From: an uncultured Clostridia bacterium
GTDB taxonomy: Bacteria; Bacillota; Clostridia; TANB77; CAG-508
Direction of reading: 5' to 3'
Assembly (NCBI GenBank): GCA_934167835.1
Contig: CAKPLZ010000011.1
Location: 1 to 37,784 of the forward strand
DNA length: 37,784 nucleotides
This document shows, piece by piece, positions 1 to 8,264 of the stretch (position 1 is the first letter of the stretch; every line of letters begins with the position of its first letter). A program made the translations under genes and the position numbers. The notes beneath the pieces were generated by a model. It saw only the letters and a program-made list of their open reading frames with translations, ran no database searches and was not told where the DNA came from.

Positions 1-166
1 ATTACTAATTATACATATTTCATATAACTAAATCTTCATGTGTTCTGCTTGGTACTTAAATATAATACTACTTTTTTTGACTTCTGTCAACACCTTTTTG
101 AAAATTTTTTTAAATTTTTTATCAATTTTTTAGATGCCTTGAATATACTGATTAAGAGGGGTTTTA

Positions 167-404
167 ATGGGGAATAAAGGGTTGGATTTTAAGCATAAAG
201 AAGTTATTAATATTATAGATGGTAGACGTTTAGGATTTGTTCAAGATGTTAATGCTAATTTGGAAACCGGAATAATTACATCCATTGTTGTTCCTGGTAG
301 TAATAAGTTGTTTAATATGTTTTCCCGGTGGTGATGTTGTTATTCCATGGCAGAATATTAAGTGTATTGGTGATGATGTTATATTGGTTGAATTGAAAAA
401 TTAA
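167..404 (+). CDS. ylmC: YlmC/YmxH-family PRC-barrel sporulation protein, +1 frameshift at CGG
   Basis: This is a small PRC-barrel protein of the YlmC/YmxH type found in spore formers; its exact role is unknown. The ATG at 167 follows the ribosome site AAGAGGGG (154-161). The first reading frame gives the family core (VINIIDGRRLGFVQDV, then a GxITSIVVPG stretch) but hits TGA at 332. The conserved end (VIPWQNIK, then IGDDVILVE) continues in the +1 frame to TAA at 402-404. The break is at TCC CGG TGG TGA; skipping the C of CGG (326) gives S-G-G-D-V-V and a 78-aa product, the usual family length. Taken alone it would be called a pseudogene or a sequencing error, but five other genes here break in the same way. 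Confidence 0.75.
326..328 (+). other. +1 recoding site, in-frame CGG (ylmC-like gene)
   Basis: Context is TTT TCC CGG TGG TGA. The upstream frame meets TGA two codons later, while the family sequence continues after C326 is skipped, with GGT (Gly) as the next codon. Recoding is inferred from six parallel cases in this window. Confidence 0.6.
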
Positions 405-406
405 AA

Positions 407-424
407 GCAGGGCATTAGCCCCGC
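407..424. terminator. Bidirectional terminator-like hairpin
   Basis: The arms GCAGGGC (407-413) and GCCCCGC (418-424) form a 7-bp stem with one G-T pair. T-rich sequence follows on both strands. It lies between the convergent ylmC-like gene and the 185-aa gene and overlaps the latter's last codons. Confidence 0.6.
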
Positions 425-972
425 TTCTTGTTTTCCTCTCGATAGTATAGCATTCTTTTCCAGAACTTTTGGACATTATCAAATCCATACCTTTTTACAG
501 ATTTGATTTTTAACTCTTCAACTGTTTTATCATTTACAAGGTTTTCAATTATCGCCTTGTAAATAATGCGGTCAAGAAGCTGTTTGGTAATGTAGTTATC
601 CTGTGAATACTGTTCTTTGGTTTGCGCGCTTTTAGCATACCCCTTAGCTAGTGCTATAATCTCCTTTTTAGATGGAAGATAACTAGCTCTTTTTGCTTTG
701 AGCATGTCATAATGTCTTTCAGAACACTTTTTTCCTCCAGTTCCTGCTTTAACCTGTGAATTGTATCCCGCTTTGGCAGCCATCAGTTCAACGATTTTGT
801 CGTTCACTACATTTAGGATAACTGCTTTATCCAAAAGTTTCCGACATGTTGCTTCACTAATCATGTACTCATCTGCTATTATTCCAGCTGAAATTTCATG
901 ATATGATGTTGCGTACCAAACCGCAATATCATAGATTTCCTTTCTAGAAAATTGCCGTGCTGTTTTAGCCAT
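415..972 (-). CDS. Unknown 185-aa protein with two tandem helical (HTH-like) repeats, foreign-looking
   Basis: I do not recognise the family. The start is the ATG at 972, preceded by AAAGGAG; a longer in-frame ATG at 1008 has no comparable site. The protein is a tandem duplication. Residues about 8-70 and about 98-160 share the pattern S-(R/K)-K-E-I, then Y-x-I-(S/T), then a leucine-rich helix ending in N-(V/L)-V-N-D-K. The helix-turn-helix-like spacing suggests, without proof, a DNA-binding role. Base composition is richer in G and C than its neighbours. It uses CGG three times as plain sense (codons 6, 44, 184), unlike the host-like genes here, and the 0 frame must be right because the two repeats align across codon 44. 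This points to recent acquisition, for example from a phage or plasmid. It has its own terminators on both sides. Confidence 0.7.
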   Translation of the reverse strand: MAKTARQFSRKEIYDIAVWYATSYHEISAGIIADEYMISEATCRKLLDKAVILNVVNDKIVELMAAKAGYNSQVKAGTGGKKCSERHYDMLKAKRASYLPSKKEIIALAKGYAKSAQTKEQYSQDNYITKQLLDRIIYKAIIENLVNDKTVEELKIKSVKRYGFDNVQKFWKRMLYYREENKKRG

Positions 973-1053
973 GTTGTTCTCCTTTCGAGTGGTGTTAAAT
1001 TTAAGCATGTTTAAATTATATCATTTTTATGTTAATTATGTCAATTTTAAAAA

Positions 1054-1084
1054 CAGAGTCTTGCTTATTTATTGCAAGACCCTG
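1054..1084. terminator. Rho-independent terminator downstream of yqeY
   Basis: The stem GTCTTGC (1058-1064) / GCAAGAC (1074-1080) extends by CAG/CTG after one mismatch. T runs flank it on each strand. It directly follows the yqeY stop codon in the minus direction. Confidence 0.75.
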
Positions 1085-1090
1085 ACTTTT

Positions 1091-1531
1091 TTATGCTAAT
1101 AATCTTTTTACAGCATCACTTATTGCTTTTCCATCTGCTGCTGCTCCAATCTTTTCTTTTGCTTCTTTCATTACTTTTCCCATATCCTTAATGCTACTAG
1201 CTCCTGTTGCAGTAATTACTTCTTTTACTATTTTTTCTATTTCTTCGTTTGATAATTGTTTTGGTAAGTATTCAGATAATATTTCTATTTCTTCATTATT
1301 TTGTTTAATTAAGTCTTCTCTTCCACTTTTCTCAAATTCTGACGCAGCATCTTTTCTTTTCTTGCTTTCTTTTGCAATTATTTCTATAACTTGCTCGTCT
1401 GTTAGTTCTATTTGTTTATCCTTTTCTACTTGTAATATTGCTGCTCTTACCATTTGTACTGTATTTTTTCTTACTAAATTTTTATCCTTCATTGCTTCTT
1501 TTAAATCATTTAATAATTTTTCTTTAATCAT
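1091..1531 (-). CDS. yqeY: GatB/YqeY domain protein
   Basis: This 146-aa protein matches the YqeY family in length and sequence: an N-terminal helical part starting KEKLLNDLKEAMK, a central SEYLPKQLS motif, and a C-terminal half ending with a GKAISDAVKRLL-like helix. The C-terminal half is homologous to the tail domain of GatB, the amidotransferase subunit that converts Glu-tRNA(Gln) or Asp-tRNA(Asn). A role in tRNA-dependent amidation or tRNA binding is assumed for the family but not proven. The start at 1531 has AGGAGG seven bases upstream. In many Firmicutes it follows rpsU; here it stands alone between two terminators, just downstream of a tRNA pair. Confidence 0.9.
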   Translation of the reverse strand: MIKEKLLNDLKEAMKDKNLVRKNTVQMVRAAILQVEKDKQIELTDEQVIEIIAKESKKRKDAASEFEKSGREDLIKQNNEEIEILSEYLPKQLSNEEIEKIVKEVITATGASSIKDMGKVMKEAKEKIGAAADGKAISDAVKRLLA

Positions 1532-1588
1532 AAAGTTTGCCTCCTATAATTTTAATACATTACCACTCTGGTTATGTATAATATAAAA

Positions 1589-1624
1589 CAAAACCGAATT
1601 ATCAGTTTAGGTAATTCGGTTTTG
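1589..1624 (-). terminator. Terminator of the tRNA-Arg/tRNA-Pro unit
   Basis: Perfect 13-bp arms CAAAACCGAATTA (1589-1601) and TAATTCGGTTTTG (1612-1624) enclose a 10-nt loop. A T-rich tail follows in the minus direction. It sits immediately downstream of tRNA-Pro. Confidence 0.8.
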
Positions 1625-1626
1625 TT

Positions 1627-1702
1627 TGGTCGGGGTGACACGGATCGAACGTGCGACCTCATGGTCCCAAACCACGCGCTCTACCAACTGAGCCACACCC
1701 CG
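1627..1702 (-). tRNA. tRNA-Pro (UGG)
   Basis: The cloverleaf has a 7-bp acceptor stem CGGGGTG/CACCCCG, discriminator A and an encoded CCA. The anticodon loop TTTGGGA carries TGG, and the T arm contains GTTCGATCC. The gene is 76 nt and is followed by a strong hairpin terminator. It probably shares a transcript with the tRNA-Arg upstream. Confidence 0.95.
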
Positions 1703-1782
1703 TTTTTTAAGTACCTATCTATAATACCACGTTTCATGGCATTTTGCAATACTTTTTTTAAAATTTTTTACATTTTTTAAAG

Positions 1783-1859
<77 letters not shown>

Positions 1860-1979
1860 TAATGGCGCTATTTATGCGCAATTATTATTATACTCGTTTT
1901 TTCATTTTTTTTCAAGTATTTTTATAAATTTTTTTGTACCCGTTTTTATATTATATATCTGTTTTCTATATTTTACAAT

Positions 1980-2354
1980 TTATTTCACTATGGCAGTTAC
2001 TGTTGCAACAGCATATTCCCTGCAGTGTGAAATGCTTATATCAATGCTTTCTATTTGTTCAAATTTGATTTTTAAAAACTCTATTTTCGGGTTTCCGTTT
2101 TCATCATTTATAACCTGAGCGTCTTTCCAAGATATTGCAAATTTATCTGTTAAAAGTTCAGAAATTGCTTTGAATATAGCTTCTTTTGCTGCAAATCTAC
2201 CTGCATAGTGGCTGTATTTTGCATTTCTTTTACTCTCGCAATATGCAATTTCATCTTTAGTATATATTAGGTTTAAAAAGCTTTCTCCGCTTCTTTCTAT
2301 TGATTTTTTAATTCTTGATATTTCAATAATATCTGTGCCACATAAAATTTTCAT
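1980..2354 (-). CDS. acpS: Holo-[acyl-carrier-protein] synthase
   Basis: AcpS transfers the 4'-phosphopantetheine arm from CoA to a serine of acyl carrier protein, activating fatty acid synthesis in the cytosol. The 124-aa length is typical. The N-terminal G-T-D-I-I-E-I-x-R motif holds the metal-binding Asp, and GRFAAKEAIFKAI near residues 72-84 carries the second metal-binding Glu and the CoA-binding basic residues. The C-terminal SHCREYAVATV stretch is also typical. AGGAG lies six bases before the ATG. It is downstream of the WG-repeat gene, separated by an imperfect hairpin. Confidence 0.93.
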   Translation of the reverse strand: MKILCGTDIIEISRIKKSIERSGESFLNLIYTKDEIAYCESKRNAKYSHYAGRFAAKEAIFKAISELLTDKFAISWKDAQVINDENGNPKIEFLKIKFEQIESIDISISHCREYAVATVTAIVK

Positions 2355-2379
2355 GTTTTCTCCTATTCTTAAAAACTAA

Positions 2380-2405
2380 AGGGATACTATTTATATAGTA
2401 ACCCT
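2380..2405 (-). terminator. Weak terminator or attenuator between WG-repeat gene and acpS
   Basis: The arms AGGGATACTAT and ATAGTAACCCT pair with a single mismatch around a TTAT loop. TTTAGTTTTT follows in the minus direction, shortly before the acpS ribosome site. Confidence 0.5.
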
Positions 2406-2414
2406 CTATAATTC

Positions 2415-3905
2415 TTATTTTGTATAATAATATCCTTCATCAGCCAAGTGCCATTCTCGTATGAAGTCTGTATAAATACTGTTATCTAGGTTTACTTGTG
2501 GTTGTAGTACTACTTTTCCGCCTTTATCTATTGAGCCCCATAGTCCATCTAGTTTTATTGCTGCAAAACCATATTTATTTTGCTCTTTGGCGTCATCATA
2601 TACACATTTTACTACCAAGTTTCCTTGGCTATCTACATAGCCATATTTTCCGTCTTGTTTGGTTACAAATAGAGTGTTTTTAGTTAATATGTCTCTAGTT
2701 TGTTTTTCTTCAAATTTATATGTATAATATTTGTCTTGGCCATTTATTCTAGCTTTTATAAACTCATCTTCAAACACAAATATTCCATTTAATTTTTGAG
2801 TTAAGTTGCTATCAAATATAACTGTTTCAGTTTCTGTTTTATCTGCGATTATTATGTCTTTTTCTTCCCAATATGTCATATTTAAGTATTCTATCGCTAT
2901 GGTACTTACATTATCTGTGTTTATTATTCCGTATTTTGAATTTAATTTTGCTATATAATACACTGAAAATGCGTATTTTAGTTCTTCATACGTAGGTTCA
3001 ATTTTAACATTGCCATTTGTTGTGATTATTCCATATTTTCCGTCCTTTTGAACTATTACATAATCGCCTTTTAAATATGTATAATCATCATAACTATTGT
3101 TTAAAATCTCTCCTTTTTTATTTATAAGATTCCACTTATTATCTATTTTTGCACTATATATTTCATTGCTGTTTATATATTTTATTTCGTCATATTGTGG
3201 ATTTACTATGATAGTTCCACTTGTAGATATTATGCCCTGTTTACCATTTTCATCAATGATTTTATATTCATTGCTATATCCTTCTTTTAAAACTTGAACA
3301 TCTGAATATTCTATTGGAACTATGATTTGGCCTTGGTTGTTTACAATTCCGTATTTTCCATTTTTTGAAATTTTTAAATTTTCCTCAACTGATTTTAATG
3401 CCAATATGCTATCATACTCTACATTCAAAACAGTTTTTCCGTCTAAATCTATTAAGCCATATTTACCATTTTTTTGCACTCTTAATAGATTTTTTTCATA
3501 CCATAAATTTTGTTTTGAATCAAAGTTTTCTATTGATTCTACCTTGTCATAGCCTGTAAATAATTCTTCATTTTTATCGTTTATAACTTTTGTTTTATAT
3601 TCTTCTGTTTCATCATTTACATTATATGTACATACAAAGATAGCTTTTTCTGGATTTGGTATTGTAATCATTTCGTCATAGACTGTATCTATAACAGTTT
3701 CGCCTTTATTATTTATTACACCCCATTTGCCATCAACATAAGCTGGAAAATACGTGATTTTTTCCAAGTTTATTTTTTCAGCTTCTTTACTTAATATTTT
3801 GTTTATTGTTATTATTATCATTATTATTACTGCTATGGTAATAATTGTTCCAAATACTTTTTTTAGGTTTAATTTTGGTTCGTCATATCTTTTTCCTCTT
3901 CCCAT
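2415..3905 (-). CDS. Membrane-anchored WG-repeat protein
   Basis: This 496-aa protein has a basic N terminus, one membrane segment at about residues 16-37, and then about nine WG (WG/KYG beta-leucine-rich) repeats. The repeats show the pattern (D/N)GK(W/Y)G(V/I)I-x-x-x-G-x-x-(V/I)-(V/I)-x-x-x-Y-(D/E) in the extracytoplasmic part; examples begin DGKWGVIN, NGKYGLID, NGKYGIVN and DGKYGYVD. The family is common in Clostridia and Bacteroidetes and its function is unknown; a surface binding role is only a guess. GGAGG precedes the ATG at 3905. It lies 20 nt downstream of thrS and probably shares its transcript. Confidence 0.88.
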   Translation of the reverse strand: MGRGKRYDEPKLNLKKVFGTIITIAVIIMIIITINKILSKEAEKINLEKITYFPAYVDGKWGVINNKGETVIDTVYDEMITIPNPEKAIFVCTYNVNDETEEYKTKVINDKNEELFTGYDKVESIENFDSKQNLWYEKNLLRVQKNGKYGLIDLDGKTVLNVEYDSILALKSVEENLKISKNGKYGIVNNQGQIIVPIEYSDVQVLKEGYSNEYKIIDENGKQGIISTSGTIIVNPQYDEIKYINSNEIYSAKIDNKWNLINKKGEILNNSYDDYTYLKGDYVIVQKDGKYGIITTNGNVKIEPTYEELKYAFSVYYIAKLNSKYGIINTDNVSTIAIEYLNMTYWEEKDIIIADKTETETVIFDSNLTQKLNGIFVFEDEFIKARINGQDKYYTYKFEEKQTRDILTKNTLFVTKQDGKYGYVDSQGNLVVKCVYDDAKEQNKYGFAAIKLDGLWGSIDKGGKVVLQPQVNLDNSIYTDFIREWHLADEGYYYTK

Positions 3906-3925
3906 GATTTACCTCCATATAATTT

Positions 3926-5695
3926 TTATTTGAAGCTTTTTGTCTCCTCATGTATTTTGCTAATGAAATCATTTGTTTTCATCTGTCCAAGATCTCCTTC
4001 TTTTCTTGAACGTACTCCTACAGCATTTGCTTCAATTTCTTTATCTCCTAAAATTAACATATATGGTACTTTTTGCATAGTTGCTTCTCTTATTTTATAT
4101 CCGATTTTTTCATCTCTCTCATCTAGTTCTACCCTTATATCATTATCTTCTAGCTCTTGTTTAACTTTTTCTGCATATTCTCTATGTGATTCTGATATTG
4201 GTAAAATTTTAACTTGAACTGGTGCAAGCCATGTTGGAAGTATTCCTTTTGTTTCTTCTAAATAGTAGGCTATAAATCTATCTATACTTCCTAAAATTGC
4301 TCTGTGAAGAACTACTGGTGTTTTTTTAGTTCCATCTTTGTCTATGTATGATAGATTAAATTTCATTGGTAAGCAGAAATCTAGTTGGCATGTAGATAAT
4401 GTATATTCATTTCCAACTGCTGGTTTTACTTGAACATCTAGTTTTGGGCCATAAAATGCTGCTTCTCCTATTTTTTCAACATAGTCTATTCCTATATCAT
4501 CTAACACTTGTCTTAATGTGTTTTCTGCACTATCCCACATTTGGTCATCTGGATGATATTTTACTTTATCATTAGGGTCTCTTAATGATAGTTCAAAATG
4601 GTAATCTGTTATATTTAGTTCTTTATATACTTCAAGAATTAGGTCAACTACTGATTTGAATTCTGATTCTATTTGTTCAGGTGTTACAAAAAGGTGTGCA
4701 TCGTTTTGGCAGAATGTTCTTACTCTTTCAATTCCTTTTAGTGTTCCACTTGATTCGAATCTACAGTCTCTTGCAATTTCTCCTATTCTAATTGGTAAGT
4801 CTCTGTATGAGTGAATTGTGTTTGCATATATCATCATGTGATGTGGGCAGTTCATTGGCCTTAGAACAAATTCTTCTCCTTCAACTTCCATTTTAGGGAA
4901 CATATTATCTTTATAGTGTTCCCAATGTCCTGATGTTTTGTATAGTTCTACTGATGCTAGTGGTGGTGTTAATACATGTTTGTAGTCTAATTTTCTTTCT
5001 TTTCTTTTTATATAATTTTCTAAAAGCTCCCATACTACATATCCGTTTGGTAAATACATTGGTAGTCCTTTTCCTACTAAGTCGTGTGTCATAAATATGT
5101 TTAACTCTTTGCCAAGTTTTCTATGGTCTCTTTGTTTTGCTTCTTCTAGTTTTTGCAAGTATTCTTCGAGTTCTGATGCTTTTGGGAAAGATATTCCATA
5201 AACCCTTTGAAGTGATTTGTTTTTTGAATCTCCTCTCCAATATGCTGCTGATTTTGATGTTAATTTAATTGCTTTAACCTTTCCTGTTGATGGTAAATGT
5301 GGTCCACGGCATAAGTCAACAAATTCACCTTGTTTGTAGAATGATATTACTTCACCTTCTGGTAATTCCTTGATTAATTCGACTTTATATGGTTCTTCTC
5401 TTTCTTCCATTAATTTTATTGCTTCTTCTCTTGGAAGTTCAAATCTTTCAATTTTTAAATCTTCTTTTATTATTTTTTTCATTTCAGCTTCTAATGCTTC
5501 AATATCCTCTTCTGTGAAAGGATTTTCTGTATCAAAATCATAGAAAAATCCTTTTTCTATTGCTGGTCCTATTGTTAATTTTGTTGATGGGTATAGTCTT
5601 TTAACAGCTTGTGCTAAAATATGTGCTGTTGTATGCCAATACATGCTTTCTTCAACTTCCATTGTTTTTCCACCATCTAATTTTATTTTAAACAT
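3926..5695 (-). CDS. thrS: Threonyl-tRNA synthetase without a TGS domain
   Basis: ThrRS charges tRNA(Thr) with threonine and deacylates Ser-tRNA(Thr). The editing domain begins almost at once: HTTAHILAQAVKRLYP at residues about 21-36 carries the H-x-x-x-H motif, and the second editing motif is visible as CRGPHLP. The class II core follows, with motif 2 (R-C-R-F-E type, here DCRFESSGTLKG), zinc ligands including the C of MNCPHH, and motif 3 near VVLHRAILGSIDRF. The C-terminal anticodon-binding domain ends the protein. At 589 aa it is about 50 residues shorter than usual because the N-terminal TGS domain is missing, leaving only about 15 residues before the editing domain. AGGAG precedes the ATG. 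It is 12 nt downstream of the DUF84 gene. No T-box leader is visible. Confidence 0.96.
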   Translation of the reverse strand: MFKIKLDGGKTMEVEESMYWHTTAHILAQAVKRLYPSTKLTIGPAIEKGFFYDFDTENPFTEEDIEALEAEMKKIIKEDLKIERFELPREEAIKLMEEREEPYKVELIKELPEGEVISFYKQGEFVDLCRGPHLPSTGKVKAIKLTSKSAAYWRGDSKNKSLQRVYGISFPKASELEEYLQKLEEAKQRDHRKLGKELNIFMTHDLVGKGLPMYLPNGYVVWELLENYIKRKERKLDYKHVLTPPLASVELYKTSGHWEHYKDNMFPKMEVEGEEFVLRPMNCPHHMMIYANTIHSYRDLPIRIGEIARDCRFESSGTLKGIERVRTFCQNDAHLFVTPEQIESEFKSVVDLILEVYKELNITDYHFELSLRDPNDKVKYHPDDQMWDSAENTLRQVLDDIGIDYVEKIGEAAFYGPKLDVQVKPAVGNEYTLSTCQLDFCLPMKFNLSYIDKDGTKKTPVVLHRAILGSIDRFIAYYLEETKGILPTWLAPVQVKILPISESHREYAEKVKQELEDNDIRVELDERDEKIGYKIREATMQKVPYMLILGDKEIEANAVGVRSRKEGDLGQMKTNDFISKIHEETKSFK

Positions 5696-5707
5696 AATTA
5701 TCTCTCC

Positions 5708-6311
5708 TTATTTTTCATATATTTCTTTTGAAACGATTTTTGTAAGTGCCATAATTACTGCATATTCTTCTAGTTCGTCTCTATATACTCTACCATTTGT
5801 AAGCACGCCTATTGCTCCTTTTCTTCCTTTAGCAGTGCTTCCAAAAATATCATGCATGTATCCTATTTCTTCTCCTTGAAGTACTCTATCTACTGCATTT
5901 TGTGGATATTCAAATGATGGACTAAACCCTACATAAAAGTTTTTACCATCATAAATTGCACAAATGCTTGAGTCCATATATTTAGTATCTACTTCAGCAA
6001 CCGGATACATTCCTGCTTCAATTCCAACTCCAAAGTCACATGTGCCGGCATCTCTCCTCTGCATGTTCAAAAGCATTTTTAGCTCTGTTCTTAGCGCCTC
6101 TAATCGTTTCTTCCATACTTAAAGGATTACAAGAAACTCCAGAAAATCTATCCTTATCTTGTCCTACTTTATCATCAAGCCTTACTTCTTTAGGCATAAT
6201 CATATATTCAACCTTATCGCTTTCCCCAACCCAAAGTTCTGGGTACCTAGAAAAAGCCCTTGTAATTGCGGTTATTTTTGGTATACTTCTACTTCCAATT
6301 GAAACTAACAT
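5708..6311 (-). CDS. DUF84 (YjjX-type) inosine/xanthosine triphosphatase, +1 frameshift at CGG
   Basis: YjjX/DUF84 enzymes hydrolyse deaminated purine triphosphates (ITP, XTP), cleansing the nucleotide pool. The N-terminal frame (from 6311, AGAGGG ribosome site) gives SIGSRSIPKITAI, VSCNPLSMEETI and GAKNRAKNAFEHAEERC, then stops at TGA. The rest (DFGVGIEAGM, VGFSPSFEYP, DIFGSTAKGRKGAIGVLT) lies in the +1 frame to 5708. The break falls at AGA TGC CGG CAC ATG TGA. Skipping the C of CGG reads R-C-G-T-C-D-F-G and gives a 200-aa protein, slightly longer than the usual 170-180. It is directly upstream of thrS and probably co-transcribed with it. Confidence 0.82.
6045..6047 (-). other. +1 recoding site, in-frame CGG (DUF84 gene)
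   Basis: Codon 89 of the upstream frame is CGG in AGA TGC CGG CAC ATG TGA. Skipping its C puts GGC (Gly) next and restores the family sequence. Confidence 0.6.
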
Positions 6312-6344
6312 TTTTCCCTCTTTTCCTACTAATTTATTATACTA

Positions 6345-6381
6345 CAAAATCGCTTAAAGTCAATAACTTTAAGCGATTTTG
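6345..6381. terminator. Strong hairpin overlapping the rsmA stop codon
   Basis: Perfect 15-bp arms CAAAATCGCTTAAAG (6345-6359) and CTTTAAGCGATTTTG (6367-6381) flank a 7-nt loop. The rsmA stop codon lies in the second arm. T-run support comes only from the stem end, so a terminator is likely but not ideal. Confidence 0.7.
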
Positions 6382-7220
6382 CTAATTGTTTCTGTAATTT
6401 TTGCAAACTCTTCCAGTGTTAGTTTTTCGGGTCTTACTCTACTATCTATTTCTAGTGATTCTAAAACTTTTGAAATTTCTTCTTTGCTTCCATACTTGTT
6501 ACTATTGCTTAGTGCATTTAGAAGTGTTTTTCTTTTTTGCATGAATGCTGTTTTTATTAATTCAAAAAGTTTTGCTTCGTCTTGAACGTTTACTTTTGGT
6601 TCTTTTAGTATTGTTAAATTAATTACTGTTGAGTTTACTTTTGGTGCTGGGATAAATGCTGTGTTTGGTACTTCTAGTACTCGTTTTGGTTCTGTGTAGT
6701 AATGTATTGCATAGGTTATTGCTCCTGTATCTCCGGTTCCTGGGTTTGTTACTAGTCTGTCTGCAACTTCTTTTTGTATCATTACTGTTATGGTTTCTAT
6801 ATCTAGTCTTTCTTCTAATAACTTCATTATTATTGGTGTTGTTATGTAGTATGGTAAATTTGCTACTATTTTTGTAGTTATAATTTTTTCTTTTGATATA
6901 AGATTTTTTAAATCGACTTTTAAAACATCCTCATTTAGCACTTTAAAATTATCATACATTGAAAACCTATCATTTAATATTTCTATCATTCTTTTATCTA
7001 ATTCAATACATATAACTTTTCCTGCTCTATCTAGTAGCTCTTTTGTAAGTGTTCCAAGCCCTGGTCCAATTTCTATTATTAAATCATCCTTTGAAACCTT
7101 TGCCGCTTCTACTATCCCGTTTACAGCTTCATCATCTATTAAAAAATTCTGGCCCAAATTTTTATTAGCTGTTATATGATATTTATCCATTATAAATCTA
7201 GTTTCTTTTAAAACATTCAT
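6369..7220 (-). CDS. rsmA: 16S rRNA dimethyladenosine transferase RsmA/KsgA
   Basis: RsmA dimethylates two adjacent adenosines in helix 45 of 16S rRNA late in 30S assembly, using S-adenosylmethionine. The 283-aa length is typical. NLGQNFL near the N terminus, the SAM-binding loop EIGPGLGTLT at about 46-55, an ELD acidic loop, and the catalytic NLPYYITTP at about 121-129 are all present. The C-terminal helical domain contains FMQKRKTLLNAL. A GAGAGG ribosome site precedes the ATG at 7220. It is upstream of the DUF84-thrS group and divergent from htpX. Confidence 0.96.
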   Translation of the reverse strand: MNVLKETRFIMDKYHITANKNLGQNFLIDDEAVNGIVEAAKVSKDDLIIEIGPGLGTLTKELLDRAGKVICIELDKRMIEILNDRFSMYDNFKVLNEDVLKVDLKNLISKEKIITTKIVANLPYYITTPIIMKLLEERLDIETITVMIQKEVADRLVTNPGTGDTGAITYAIHYYTEPKRVLEVPNTAFIPAPKVNSTVINLTILKEPKVNVQDEAKLFELIKTAFMQKRKTLLNALSNSNKYGSKEEISKVLESLEIDSRVRPEKLTLEEFAKITETISKIA

Positions 7221-7277
7221 TTTCTAACCTCTCATAACATATATTTTATATTATTTTAGCTAAAAAGTAAAGTTTAA

Positions 7278-7306
7278 TTGTAAATTAATATTCTTTATGA
7301 TATAAT
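7278..7306 (+). promoter_or_regulatory. Probable sigma-A promoter of htpX
   Basis: A TTGTAA (-35) at 7278-7283 and a perfect TATAAT (-10) at 7301-7306 are separated by 17 bp, in the divergent gap between rsmA and htpX. Confidence 0.7.
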
Positions 7307-7322
7307 TTTTTAGGTGATTTTT

Positions 7323-8222
7323 ATGTTTGAAAATATTAAGAAAAACAAAGTTAAATCTGGTTTTATAGTATCTGGATTTATTATTATGATTACTTTAATT
7401 GTATACTACATTGCTATGGCATTTGATTTTAGCGGTCCAGCCGCAATTACTATTGCAATGCTATTTTCTGTTGTTACAACATTTCTTTCATATTACAATA
7501 GTGATAAAATAATTCTATCAGTCACTAAAGCTCGACCAGCAACTGAAGAGGAAGATAAAAAACTTGTACATATTTTAGATGCTCTTATGATTGCTTCTGG
7601 TTTACCTGCAAGGCCTAGGCTTTACGTTGTAGATGACCCTCAACCAAATGCTTTCGCAACAGGACGTAACCCTGAACATTCTATAATTTGTGTTACAACT
7701 GGTCTTTTAGAAAAATTAGAATATTACGAACTAGAAGGAGTTATTGCTCACGAAATGAGCCATATTAAAAATTATGATATCCTGCTTACTTCAGTAGTAA
7801 CTGTTATGGTTGGTTTTCTTGTAATGTTATCTGATTTATTTTCTCGTTCTTTCTTTAGAGGAGGTTCAAAAAGTAAAGATGATGATAGCAAAGGTAGTGG
7901 AATTTTAATGTTAATTGGTTTTATTCTGTTGATATTTGCACCAATACTAGGGAAAATTATGCAAATGGCACTTTCTAGAAATAGAGAATATTTAGCTGAT
8001 AGCACAGCTGCCGAAATTACAAGAAACCCTGAAGGTTTAATCTCTGCCTTACGAAAACTAGATAGCGACCCAAATGAAATGAAAACCGCAAATAATGCAA
8101 CAGCAAACCTATTTATTGTAAGCCCATTTAAAGATAAAAAAGACGGTAGGAAAAAAGCTGGGTTATTTGATACTCATCCAAGTATTGATGATAGAATTGA
8201 AGCCTTAGAAAACATCAAATAA
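7323..8222 (+). CDS. htpX: HtpX-type M48 membrane metalloprotease
   Basis: HtpX degrades damaged membrane proteins at the cytoplasmic membrane. The start is the ATG at 7323, six bases after TAGGTGA; the in-frame GTG at 7314 lies inside that ribosome site and is rejected. The 299-aa protein has two N-terminal membrane segments, the zinc motif HEMSH near residue 143, two further membrane segments around 158-170 and 195-213, the third zinc ligand in REYLADSTA, and a DTHPSIDDRI tail. All fit the family. It is a single gene with its own promoter and a terminator at 8231. Confidence 0.95.
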   Translation: MFENIKKNKVKSGFIVSGFIIMITLIVYYIAMAFDFSGPAAITIAMLFSVVTTFLSYYNSDKIILSVTKARPATEEEDKKLVHILDALMIASGLPARPRLYVVDDPQPNAFATGRNPEHSIICVTTGLLEKLEYYELEGVIAHEMSHIKNYDILLTSVVTVMVGFLVMLSDLFSRSFFRGGSKSKDDDSKGSGILMLIGFILLIFAPILGKIMQMALSRNREYLADSTAAEITRNPEGLISALRKLDSDPNEMKTANNATANLFIVSPFKDKKDGRKKAGLFDTHPSIDDRIEALENIK

Positions 8223-8230
8223 TAAATTTT

Positions 8231-8264
8231 AAGTAGTAGAAGATTTTAAAATCCTCTACTACTT
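8231..8264. terminator. Bidirectional terminator between htpX and RNHCP gene
   Basis: Ten-bp arms AAGTAGTAGA and TCTACTACTT enclose the palindrome GATTTTAAAATC. It serves convergent genes, and its second half lies in the 3' end of the RNHCP gene. Confidence 0.75.

Noticed and set aside
1574..1780. A short plus-strand open frame.
   Set aside because: It runs antisense through tRNA-Pro and its terminator.
5696..6345. A T-box leader for thrS.
   Set aside because: The gap above thrS is 12 nt and the gap above the DUF84 gene holds only the rsmA hairpin. No T-box sequence was seen.
7314..7322. The GTG at 7314 as the htpX start.
   Set aside because: It lies inside the ribosome-binding sequence TAGGTGA; the ATG at 7323 is correctly spaced.
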